The notes under the pieces are model-generated. The model ran no database searches. It saw only the letters and a program-made list of their open reading frames with translations, and had not been told where the DNA came from. Below are positions 13,545 through 18,278 of a DNA stretch of 18,278 nucleotides, piece after piece; the first letter of the stretch is position 1; each line of letters opens with the position of its first letter. The translations under genes and the position numbers were made by a program. The stretch is from Candidatus Aquiluna sp. XM-24bin5 (GTDB taxonomy: Bacteria > Actinomycetota > Actinomycetia > Actinomycetales > Microbacteriaceae): the NCBI GenBank assembly GCA_003149555.1, contig QCWE01000005.1, forward strand, positions 1 through 18,278, written 5' to 3'.

Positions 13545-13883
13545 TTAGGATGTACGGCTGAGAGCCCGCTTCCTGAGGGAATCGAAGTATGTCTCGTCGG
13601 CAAGCACTCCACGACCTGCTGCAATAGCTTGCCGGTTAGCCTCGAGGCGTTTGTTGAGGCTGATTTGTTGCATCATGGCCTCAATCACGTTGATCCTACC
13701 CGCTCCAACATCCTCTTTGAGCGGTTCAGCTAGGAAAGCGCTCGCAAGGGAGTGGATGTCTTCCATCGAGAACATTGCAGCAATCTCGCGATTGTTCTTC
13801 GTCACTGCCACTGGCTCACGGTGAACGGTTTCCAAGAAACGCCCGAAGGCGTTCTTTGCTTCTACGGCGGTCATGGTCTTCAT
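13545..13883 (-). CDS. Phd/YefM-family antitoxin
   Basis: A 112-residue antitoxin. I prefer the ATG at 13883, giving MKTMTAVEAKNAFGRFLETV as in Phd proteins; ATGs at 13889 and 13916 are possible. REPVAVTKNNREIAAMFSMEDI is the conserved second half of the fold, and the long helical tail (LAEPLKEDVGAGRINVIEAMMQQISLNKRLEANRQ, in pieces) binds the toxin. It precedes the ParE-like toxin by 15 bases. Its closest visible relative in the window is the antitoxin at 12210-12482 (KxFGRxL, REPVxVTKxNR). Confidence 0.87.
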   Translation of the reverse strand: MKTMTAVEAKNAFGRFLETVHREPVAVTKNNREIAAMFSMEDIHSLASAFLAEPLKEDVGAGRINVIEAMMQQISLNKRLEANRQAIAAGRGVLADETYFDSLRKRALSRTS

Positions 13884-13918
13884 ACTCATAAACTCATTGT
13901 TTAGCGGCAATTCCATCC

Positions 13919-13946
13919 ATTTTAGCTACTTTGTCCGGTTTTGCAA
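13919..13946 (-). promoter_or_regulatory. promoter of the second Phd/RelE operon
   Basis: Minus strand TTGCAA (13946-13941), 16-base spacer, TAAAAT (13924-13919), about 35 bases before the preferred antitoxin start. Confidence 0.5.
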
Positions 13947-14297
13947 AATTTTCTATCTAAGAAATGGGAGAGGGGCCCTCATCCTCACGCGTCAACTTCC
14001 ACAGTGATCGAATAGCCTGCAAAAAACCTGCTACAGTCCACCTGAGGGACGGACGGTTACATAGATGACCATTAGCTCAACGACAGCGCTCAATCCGGCC
14101 TATTTGCACCCCTAATGTCGGAATGCCGGAATCCCTAAAACTACGGTTCCCATTTAACAGGTCAAATCATGCCGATGATCGGGGTGTCCGAGCACGCCTG
14201 GAACGTGGCGCAGGACCGTTTGGGCAAACAGGTGGGCGGCGTGATGTTGATTAATATGGTCTGTTGGCATATATCGCCAATGCTGGAGGGCTGATAC
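13947..14297. other. intergenic; possible short replication-protein scrap
   Basis: About 350 bases between divergent TA operons. No complete gene is seen. On the plus strand 14163-14245 reads IMPMIGVSEHAWNVAQDRLGKQVGG (in two parts), which vaguely recalls the C-terminal region of RepC replication initiators (LGVSPxAWxxAxxxxG). It is far too short to trust. The rest shows nothing recognisable. Confidence 0.25.
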
Positions 14298-14555
14298 ATG
14301 GTGACACGCAATATCGTTCTGACCGAAACCCAAGACCAGCTTGTTCAAGCTTTGGTCGCCTCCGGGCGCTATCAAAACGTCAGCGAAGCGATGCGCGCGG
14401 GGCTTCGTCTGCTGGAGCAGGAAGAAGCCCAACTTGCCGGTATCCGACAGGGCTTGTTCGAGGGTTTGGCTCAGGCAAAATCGGGCGACTTTGCCGAAGG
14501 TAGTGGTGACGATGCGATCCGGCGGACCTTTCGACGATCGCTCGCGTCTTCATGA
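14298..14555 (+). CDS. ParD-like antitoxin
   Basis: An 85-residue RHH antitoxin of the ParD type. MVTRNIVLTETQDQLVQALVASG gives the strand and first helix, RYQNVSEAMRAGLRLLEQEEAQ the family's hallmark second helix (GRYxNxSEVxRxGLRLLE). The tail (LAGIRQGLFEGLAQAKSGDFAEG) wraps the toxin. It normally precedes parE with a 4-base overlap, and an ATGA does occur at 14552-14555. The ORF there is destroyed, however, so this antitoxin is orphaned. It could still neutralise a related ParE elsewhere. Confidence 0.85.
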   Translation: MVTRNIVLTETQDQLVQALVASGRYQNVSEAMRAGLRLLEQEEAQLAGIRQGLFEGLAQAKSGDFAEGSGDDAIRRTFRRSLASS

Positions 14556-14640
14556 GCCGATCTGCGGTTCGCTCGGGCAGGGGAGTATCTCCTGGTGTTC
14601 CTGGATCGGTAGCACTCAGAAGCAACGAAGGTTGATCGTA
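14552..14640 (+). pseudogene. stub of the parE toxin partner
   Basis: The ATG overlapping the parD stop begins MSRSAVRSGRG and soon loses any ParE resemblance; another frame offers RAGEYLLVFLDR followed by a stop. The second recombinase relic begins within 100 bases. I read it as a toxin start left by deletion, but with so few residues the identification rests mainly on position. Confidence 0.35.
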
Positions 14641-14647
14641 GTCAGAG

Positions 14648-14870
14648 ACCCGCGGCTTTGGTCAGATTCACGCAGAACCGGTTTCGGCGACGCTGATATC
14701 ACCGTGTCATCTCGACCTCGCGCCAGGTGGTCTTGACATTCAGCGTCAACACAGCGCCGTCGTCGAGGATCTCGATCCATCCGCCGGAATCTGGCGTATC
14801 GTCCTTGCCAACATCCAAGCAGACAATTTCCAAGTGTCTGAGACCACCGGCATATCCGAGGATTGCCTGA
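14648..14870 (-). pseudogene. decayed third copy of the tyrosine recombinase, internally deleted
   Basis: The DNA matches the 3' end of the intact recombinase (compare 14655-14705 with 340-400: the CTTTGGTCAGATTCACGC and CTTTAGTTAAATTCACGC blocks, CGCTGATA). It then jumps to sequence matching about 740-880 of that gene (CTCGATCCATCCGCC, GGAATCTGGCGTATCGTC, GAGACCACCGGCATA). The piece between, coding for residues about 210-315 with the His-x-x-Arg motif, is deleted, and the N-terminal half is missing. It is in the same orientation as the other two copies. Confidence 0.75.
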
Positions 14871-14926
14871 AACCTCTGCCGGTGGCTCGTGCGCTATGGG
14901 AGAACTCTGGGATGGCAGGCGTCGTG

Positions 14927-15283
14927 TCACGTACCGCTCTCCCCAATTCCATACCGGGCTCGCAGTTCCTGCGTGTGTAAGCGGAGGGCCTCGGCACTGC
15001 GTTGTCCACGTTGATCCCGCAGATCAATGATCCAGACGGTGTCCCGAGCGACTGTGTAGAGCAGCGAAAACGCGGTCCCCTTGATCTTGAATTCGCGCAC
15101 CAGGTCAAAATCCTCGAAGGACGGTCCCGAAAAAGGGAATTCCCTGAGCATGCGCTCTGCCTGGATTAAAGCATCGATGGTTTTGGTCAGGTTGAGCTGC
15201 GGGTTTTGGCGGTAATAGGCTCTGAACCAGCGCAAGCCCGGCTCAGCGGTTTCGAGATATCGAAGGTCCATGCGCGGACTCAC
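14927..15283 (-). CDS. ParE-like toxin
   Basis: A 118-residue RelE/ParE-superfamily toxin. LRYLETAEPGLRWFRAYYRQN and KTIDALIQAERMLREFPFSG form the two helices. FEDFDLVREFKIKGTAFSLLYTV and DTVWIIDLRDQR are the strand block; VREFKIKGTAFSLLY resembles the REFxIxGTPFxxVY segment of ParE proteins. It overlaps its antitoxin gene by 4 bases (15280-15283). Gyrase is the known ParE target, but this is inferred by family only. It looks intact. Confidence 0.85.
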   Translation of the reverse strand: MSPRMDLRYLETAEPGLRWFRAYYRQNPQLNLTKTIDALIQAERMLREFPFSGPSFEDFDLVREFKIKGTAFSLLYTVARDTVWIIDLRDQRGQRSAEALRLHTQELRARYGIGESGT

Positions 15284-15537
15284 GCGTTGGGGAAGGGGGC
15301 GTCGTCATCAGCCTTCAGCCAATCGTGGATCGCATCCGGAGCCAGAGAGGGTGCATTCCCTTCGACAAGGGCAAGCCCGGTCTCAACGAGATCACGCGTC
15401 GCCAGACGTTCTTCGACAAAGGCCCTGATCGCTTGATTGGCCATATAGGAAGATGAGCGATCTTCGAAACGCGCGATACGATCGAGCTGTGCTTTGAGAT
15501 CGGTGTCGATACGGGTGGTGAAAGATGTCGTGGCCAT
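15280..15537 (-). CDS. CopG/RHH-family antitoxin
   Basis: An 85-residue antitoxin. The start at 15537 gives MATTSFTTRIDTDLKAQLDRIA; a longer frame from 15609 would run through the promoter and is rejected. SFTTRID is the DNA-contacting strand and LKAQLDRIARFEDRSSSYMANQAIRAFVEER the two helices, the classic CopG pattern. The acidic tail (WLKADDDAPFPNA) should bind the toxin. Overlap with the ParE-like gene is 4 bases. Confidence 0.88.
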   Translation of the reverse strand: MATTSFTTRIDTDLKAQLDRIARFEDRSSSYMANQAIRAFVEERLATRDLVETGLALVEGNAPSLAPDAIHDWLKADDDAPFPNA

Positions 15538-15572
15538 GATGCTGGTTAGGACCTCGTGTTCGATTGTCTTAC

Positions 15573-15600
15573 AATGTAGGAGAGCTGCTTGCACTGTCAA
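15573..15600 (-). promoter_or_regulatory. promoter and operator of the RHH/ParE operon
   Basis: Minus strand consensus -35 TTGACA (15600-15595), 16-base spacer, TACATT (15578-15573). The -10 overlaps the palindrome TACAATGTA (15570-15578), a good operator for a ribbon-helix-helix dimer. Confidence 0.6.
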
Positions 15601-15609
15601 TAAAATCAC

Positions 15610-15982
15610 TCAAGGAGTGGGGCTTTTGTTTCCTCCATCGTGGCCTCTCTCGTTGAGGAGGCGCATCTCTGCCCGGCTCTGGCGCGCTGAGCGCGACGAG
15701 AGAATGCGTAAGGTTGCAGAAAAAGCCATCAAACGAGGCCAGTCTCACGAATTCCGGCCTGTCCAGTCTTACAAATACCGTCGTGAACTTGGACCACTTT
15801 GAACCGATTTGGCTCGGCGTCGGGAGTCCAGTGATGGACCTAAAGCCTTGTCCACCATTGAAATGCGAACGAGCTCGACGAGAGGGCCGATTTCGGGCGA
15901 GTCCAGTGATGAAACATGAGCTGAAGTCATCCCTGCTGTGCTACGGTCTACCATCCTGCACACAATTGGAATTCGTTCAGAT
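15610..15982. repeat. gene-free stretch with a 13-bp direct repeat
   Basis: Some 370 bases hold no supportable gene. A frame ending at 15802 has a basic, protein-like tail (ERDERMRKVAEKAIKRGQ) but no start or relatives. GAGTCCAGTGATG occurs twice, at 15824-15836 and 15899-15911, each preceded by a related GATTT...CGGG stretch. Function unknown; it may belong with the palindrome array that follows. Confidence 0.4.
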
Positions 15983-16140
15983 TGTGGCCGCGGTCACATT
16001 TTCTGGTTTTCGCTTTGGACCTTCCAAGTTGTGACCACGGTCACATTTCGCAAGCTCCGCATTCGGTTGTTCAGAGTGTGACCGCGGTCACATTTTTGGG
16101 CGTAGGTATGGGAGCACCGCAGAGTGTGACCGTGGTCACT
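15983..16140. repeat. four 16-bp palindromes at 47-48 bp spacing
   Basis: Consensus TGTGACCGCGGTCACA. Copies: 15983-15998 (GTGGCC variant), 16030-16045 (centre CCACGG), 16077-16092 (perfect) and 16125-16140 (last base T). Start-to-start distances are 47, 47 and 48. Each is preceded by an AG-rich triplet and followed by a T-rich run, so the unit is about 23 bp in direct orientation, separated by unrelated ~24-bp spacers. The pattern equals TGTGA-N6-TCACA, the shape bound by CRP/FNR-type regulators; an iteron or centromere role is as likely. The last copy ends exactly where the IS6 remnant begins. Confidence 0.85.
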
Positions 16141-16238
16141 CTTCGGAAACCGAAAGACTTTGATCCGCGATAAATCTTCGATGTTCAACATGCAACTGAA
16201 CTACTCGGGTGCTGCAACGTCAGCAATCTGACAAAGTC
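16135..16238 (-). pseudogene. IS6-family element end with transposase N-terminal remnant
   Basis: On the minus strand the ATG at 16191 opens MLNIEDLSRIKVFRFPK, the N-terminus of an IS6-family transposase, which then breaks off into the palindrome array. The 102 bases 16135-16236 match 18102-18203 without gaps at about 85% identity in inverted orientation. The shared outer end (CTTTGTCAG.TTGCTGACG) holds a GTCAG...CTGAC hairpin and lies at 16236 here, probably near the element's terminus. Confidence 0.7.
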
Positions 16239-16239
16239 G

Positions 16240-16484
16240 GCTGGGGCAGGGGATCTGACTGGGAGAAATATGGAACGGCCAACATGAAGGACCGCCAGCG
16301 GGACATGCTGAACTGCCTGCTGGATGGGTTCGACGGAAAACTCACGACGTCGAAATACGCGAAGATCGAAAAGTGTTCGCAGGATACGGCCTATCGCGAT
16401 ATTCTTGACCTCATCGACATGGGCGCCCTGACGAAAGATGATGCTGGTGGGCGTAGCACCAGTTATTCTCTGACGGCGACGTAG
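16240..16484 (+). pseudogene. C-terminal winged-helix piece of a Fic-family protein
   Basis: From about 16250 the frame reads SDWEKYGTANMKDRQRDMLNC, LLDGFDGKLTTSKYAKIEKCSQDTAYRDI, LDLIDMGALTKDDAGGRSTSYSL. That is the winged-helix C-terminal domain of Fic-type AMP-transferases (LNxRQxxxLNxLLDGFEGKLTSSKWAKxxKCSxDTAxRDIxxLxxxGxLxxxxGGGRSTSY). The Fic catalytic domain with HPFxxGNGR is absent; the piece starts right beside the IS6 remnant end. A free-standing protein from ATG 16285 (66 residues) is possible, as a small DNA-binding factor, but a truncated remnant is likelier. Confidence 0.65.
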
Positions 16485-16546
16485 AGAGGCTTTTCACAGG
16501 TTCGGTACGCGACAAGTGCACCCCGTGAAAATGTCAGCAAATCAGC

Positions 16547-17059
16547 TCACATGCGTGACAGCCGCTCTTCGTCATCCATTACTTCCAAAGAACCAGTATT
16601 GTTAGTCCAGGCCCACAAAACGATGTTCAAGTCCAATGATGACGCGCCCTTCGCAAAACTCTGAATCAGGAGCCCGGCAAACCGATCCGCTATGAGGGCG
16701 CTTGCAAAATCTTGTGTCGGCACAGGTTGGCCATCGAGCATCTTCATGCGCCATGCAGGGTCGGCAAGCATCGCCTCGGTCGCGTTATACCGGTCAAGTC
16801 CGTCCTGATCGCGGGTATCGAAAATAGGCCCAAGGTCGGCTTTGTAGGACACCAGGATCGTGGGTTGCAGGCTGCCTACCTGGTTGGCTTCTCTAAGAGC
16901 GGTCGCGGGATCCAGCGAGGTGTAGAGGGCGGGGGTGCCCTTGACATTAAAGCGCCCTCCATAGAGTTCAGCGCCTCGTCCGGACAGTGCTTCACGCGCA
17001 TAGACCGGGTTTAGGGCGCGGTAGAGCGGCCCTGAATAGCGTCCATCTTTCAGCGGCAT
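16547..17059 (-). CDS. RES-domain toxin (NAD+ phosphorylase/glycohydrolase type)
   Basis: A 170-residue RES protein. The start at 17059 gives MPLKDGRYSGPLYRALNPVYA and a one-base overlap with the antitoxin stop (TGATG). Conserved RES residues appear in order: Arg14 (LYRALNP), Arg36 (YGGRFNVKG), Tyr46 and Ser48 (ALYTSLDP), Glu57 (TALREA). In characterised RES-Xre/MbcTA modules the toxin depletes NAD+ in the cell. The conserved C-terminal block LNIVLWAW is present. The gene is complete and follows the Xre-type antitoxin, in the usual antitoxin-toxin order. Confidence 0.9.
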   Translation of the reverse strand: MPLKDGRYSGPLYRALNPVYAREALSGRGAELYGGRFNVKGTPALYTSLDPATALREANQVGSLQPTILVSYKADLGPIFDTRDQDGLDRYNATEAMLADPAWRMKMLDGQPVPTQDFASALIADRFAGLLIQSFAKGASSLDLNIVLWAWTNNTGSLEVMDDEERLSRM

Positions 17060-17409
17060 CAGGCAAAGACACCCGCATCGACCGCATCGATGTATTCCAG
17101 AACTTGCTGAGCTTTGCCTTCCTGAACCAACTGCATGGCTGTTCGGCCATCGAAGCCGGGCAGGGGCTCTGACCGGTACCATGCATAGGCCATCAATTCC
17201 GAGCCGAAGCGGGGTTCGACTTTGTTCAGCACCTCTACCAATTCGCGCAGGCGGCGCTGCGTCTTGTCCGAACCGATGCGGGCTCGCCTCTGCAGCGCGT
17301 CCTTGCCCAAGCCGACGGTCAATGCGATCTCTTCTGCTGATGTGCGTAGTATCGCGGCGATCTTGCGCGGTTCGAATTGCCCGGCTTCAGCAAAGTTCGT
17401 GATGTGCAT
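17059..17409 (-). CDS. Xre/MbcA/ParS toxin-binding antitoxin
   Basis: A 116-residue antitoxin of the DUF2384 kind. The N-terminal part has the helices of a degenerate Xre fold (FEPRKIAAILRTSAEEIALTVGLGKDALQRR), and the C-terminal toxin-binding domain reads AYAWYRSEPLPGFDGRTAMQLV, EGKAQQVLEYID. The W-(6)-P-L-x-x-F-D-G-x-x-A-x-x-L-V pattern is diagnostic. It blocks the RES active site in known complexes and represses the operon. The start at 17409 is preceded by GTAGGAGC. It lies beside two palindromic operator candidates at 17433-17457. Confidence 0.9.
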   Translation of the reverse strand: MHITNFAEAGQFEPRKIAAILRTSAEEIALTVGLGKDALQRRARIGSDKTQRRLRELVEVLNKVEPRFGSELMAYAWYRSEPLPGFDGRTAMQLVQEGKAQQVLEYIDAVDAGVFA

Positions 17410-17432
17410 GATCTATGCTCCTACAGTGATAC

Positions 17433-17457
17433 TGACGCCATATAGCGGCAATATTGC
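17433..17457 (-). promoter_or_regulatory. operator candidates of the Xre/RES operon
   Basis: CGC-CATATA-GCG (imperfect palindrome) and GCAATATTGC (perfect palindrome, 17448-17457) lie side by side 25-50 bases ahead of the antitoxin start, positioned for autorepression. Confidence 0.45.
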
Positions 17458-17475
17458 TGAAATTCAACCTGACAG

Positions 17476-17570
17476 TCTCATGAATACCGCTCCAGAATCT
17501 CATGAACCCCGACGCGTTTTTCAGGGAAGTGCTTGAATCTCATGAATTCCGGCTATCCGATACATGAAAC
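17476..17570 (+). repeat. iteron-like repeats TCTCATGAATNCCG
   Basis: Three close copies, TCTCATGAATACCG (17476), TCTCATGAACCCCG (17498) and TCTCATGAATTCCG (17538), and a weaker fourth ATACATGAAACC (17560). The distance is 22 bases within each pair (1-2, 3-4) and 40 between pairs. Two helical turns of spacing is usual for replication iterons or paired regulator sites. Confidence 0.6.
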
Positions 17571-17882
17571 CAAAACGATATAGCCTGTCGTTCTTGTTCC
17601 ATGAGTGGACACTAACATTTTGATATCATTATATTCATGATCTTGTTTCAATGCTGGATTATGGGTTTATTGTTGGACTTTGGCCGCCGTATCGGTCGAG
17701 TGGGTGTCTTCGAACATGCGGAGGCTCGCTCGCGAAGCTCGTTGATCTTGTTGAAGATTTGGTCTCCGTCGCGCTGAGTCCACAGATTAAGCAAGGGGCC
17801 CGTCCACCGGTTAAATGGAAATTTCCTCGACGAGAAAGGTGGTTTCGGCCGAATCCACCCATGAAACCAAAACGACACAGCC
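17563..17882 (+). repeat. 23-bp direct repeats bracketing a 274-bp gap
   Basis: CATGAAACCAAAACGA plus TATAGCC (17563-17585) recurs as CATGAAACCAAAACGA plus CACAGCC (17860-17882), 21 of 23 identical. Between them no clear gene is seen; a minus-strand frame at 17648-17884 has stretches that look protein-like (LWTQRDGDQIFNKINELRERA) but no supporting context. Confidence 0.6.
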
Positions 17883-17902
17883 ACTTTTAGCGGGGCCCTC
17901 CA

Positions 17903-17935
17903 TTATGTCCGATAATGTAAACTTATTGGACATAA
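17903..17935. repeat. loxP-shaped inverted repeat, 13-7-13
   Basis: Arms TTATGTCCGATAA (17903-17915) and TTATTGGACATAA (17923-17935) are inverted repeats with one mismatch, around a 7-base asymmetric spacer TGTAAAC. Size and layout are those of core crossover sites of tyrosine recombinases. The right arm's TTATTGGACATA also occurs at 1382-1393, beside the recombinase gene. Confidence 0.6.
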
Positions 17936-17953
17936 ATATTAAAGCCAAAGCAC

Positions 17954-18011
17954 GGCGCTTAAATCGCATAATAGCTATTATTAGCGCCGCCTTCTTTTGC
18001 GCTGTGGATAA
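17954..18011. other. AT-rich palindrome and consensus DnaA box
   Basis: A perfect 14-bp palindrome ATAATAGCTATTAT (17968-17981) is framed by GGCGCT (17954) and AGCGCC (17983-17988), forming a nested cruciform. TGTGGATAA (18003-18011) is a perfect DnaA box (TTATCCACA on the minus strand). With the iteron-like repeats upstream these are ingredients of a replication origin. No replication gene lies in the window. Confidence 0.5.
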
Positions 18012-18101
18012 GCGAGGGGAAAGTGTCGAAAGCGAAAGCAGATAACTGCTTGCTGCGCGTCACGCACGCAGTCTCATGCTCCTTGATGGGCCCCAAGGGG
18101 G

Positions 18102-18278
18102 CTTTGTCAGGTTGCTGACGTCGCAGCGTCCGGGTAGTTCAGCTCCATGTTGAACATCGAAGATTTGGCGCGGGTCAAAGGCTTCCGGTTTCCAAAGGGT
18201 GTCATCGGATACGCCGTCTGAGCCTACCACCGGTTTGCTTTGAGTCTGCGCGACGTGGAGGTTCTTCTGGCGAAACAA
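18102..18278 (+). pseudogene. IS6-family transposase, 5' part with in-frame stop (runs off window)
   Basis: From the ATG at 18147 the frame reads MLNIEDLARVKGFRFPKGV, IGYAV-stop-AYHRFALSLRDVEVLLAKQ. FRFPxxVIxYAVWxYxRFxLSxRDVExLLAxRG is the N-terminus of IS6-family transposases, so the TGA at 18219-18221 replaces a tryptophan codon and the gene is probably dead unless read through. The upstream 45 bases carry the element end, starting near CTTTGTCAGGTTGCTGACG at 18102. The rest lies beyond the window. Its transposition end points toward the RES/Xre module, as does that of the inverted copy at 16135-16238. Confidence 0.75.

Noticed and set aside
14163..14245. RepC replication-initiator fragment
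   Set aside because: Only about 25 residues with loose resemblance; not enough to call a feature.
15983..16140. CRISPR array
   Set aside because: Only four units, repeats are imperfect and strongly palindromic, spacers are ~24 bases or (counting from palindromes) ~31, and no cas genes are present. Operator, iteron or centromere array fits better.
4333..17409. Integron cassette array of TA genes
   Set aside because: No attC-type imperfect palindromes are found after the modules, their orientation is mixed, and each module has its own promoter.
17648..17884. Minus-strand frame containing LWTQRDGDQIFNKINELRERA
   Set aside because: It looks somewhat coding but lies between direct repeats, has no start context and no family I can name.
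18060..18278. Minus-strand 72-codon frame (…WKPEAFDPRQIFDVQHGAEL…) conserved at 16135-16236
   Set aside because: At first it seemed a repeated unknown gene. The plus strand of the same DNA gives the IS6 transposase N-terminus, and the other copy has a stop in the minus frame, so this is its shadow.

Overview
The window looks like an accessory region of an alphaproteobacterium. The most likely host is a Rhodobacteraceae/Roseobacter-type bacterium, judged from the protein flavour (MetOD1-plus-kinase pair, XRE and HipA families, IS types) and the moderate-to-high GC content broken by AT-rich patches. There are no housekeeping genes. It reads as a genomic island or large plasmid segment built from toxin-antitoxin (TA) modules, insertion-sequence debris and decayed copies of one tyrosine recombinase.

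Layout. 1-1355: a TnpB-type remnant, then an intact tyrosine recombinase on the minus strand. 1653-4045: a two-gene sensory operon, a MetOD1-domain protein translationally coupled to a PAS/HisKA/HATPase/REC hybrid kinase. 4050-4290: the C-terminal stub of a TnpB. 4311-4859: ccdAB. 4981-8364: a HigBA-like TA locus whose toxin is decayed and whose XRE antitoxin gene is split first by an IscB element (omegaRNA/HEARO plus a full-length IscB nuclease) and then by an IS5-family element with 4-bp target duplication. 8365-9263: an IS21 istA remnant, then Phd/PIN (FitAB-like). 9363-11427: an IS256-type remnant, a truncated RHH antitoxin, and HipBA. 11449-11840: the second recombinase copy (decayed). 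11893-12546: Phd/RelE. 12634-12732: a 99-bp MITE with the same ends and target-duplication size as the IS5 element. 12793-13035: a small TIGR03643-like protein. 13245-13946: a second Phd/RelE pair. 14298-14640: ParD with a destroyed toxin. 14648-14870: the third recombinase copy (decayed). 14927-15600: RHH/ParE.

The right-hand part (15.8-18.2 kb) has an array of four 16-bp palindromes at 47-48 bp spacing and a RES/Xre TA module bracketed by two outward-pointing IS6-family transposase starts. Beside it is an origin-like stretch with 22-bp-phased repeats, a loxP-shaped 13-7-13 inverted repeat, an AT-rich palindrome and a consensus DnaA box.

How it fits together: the TA modules (seven apparently intact, at least three broken) probably stabilise the region. 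The recombinase, whose relics lie in the same orientation between modules, and the IS elements explain the patchwork. The most interesting object is the complete IscB/omegaRNA element sitting inside an antitoxin gene. Its predicted guide would correspond to the interrupted antitoxin itself.
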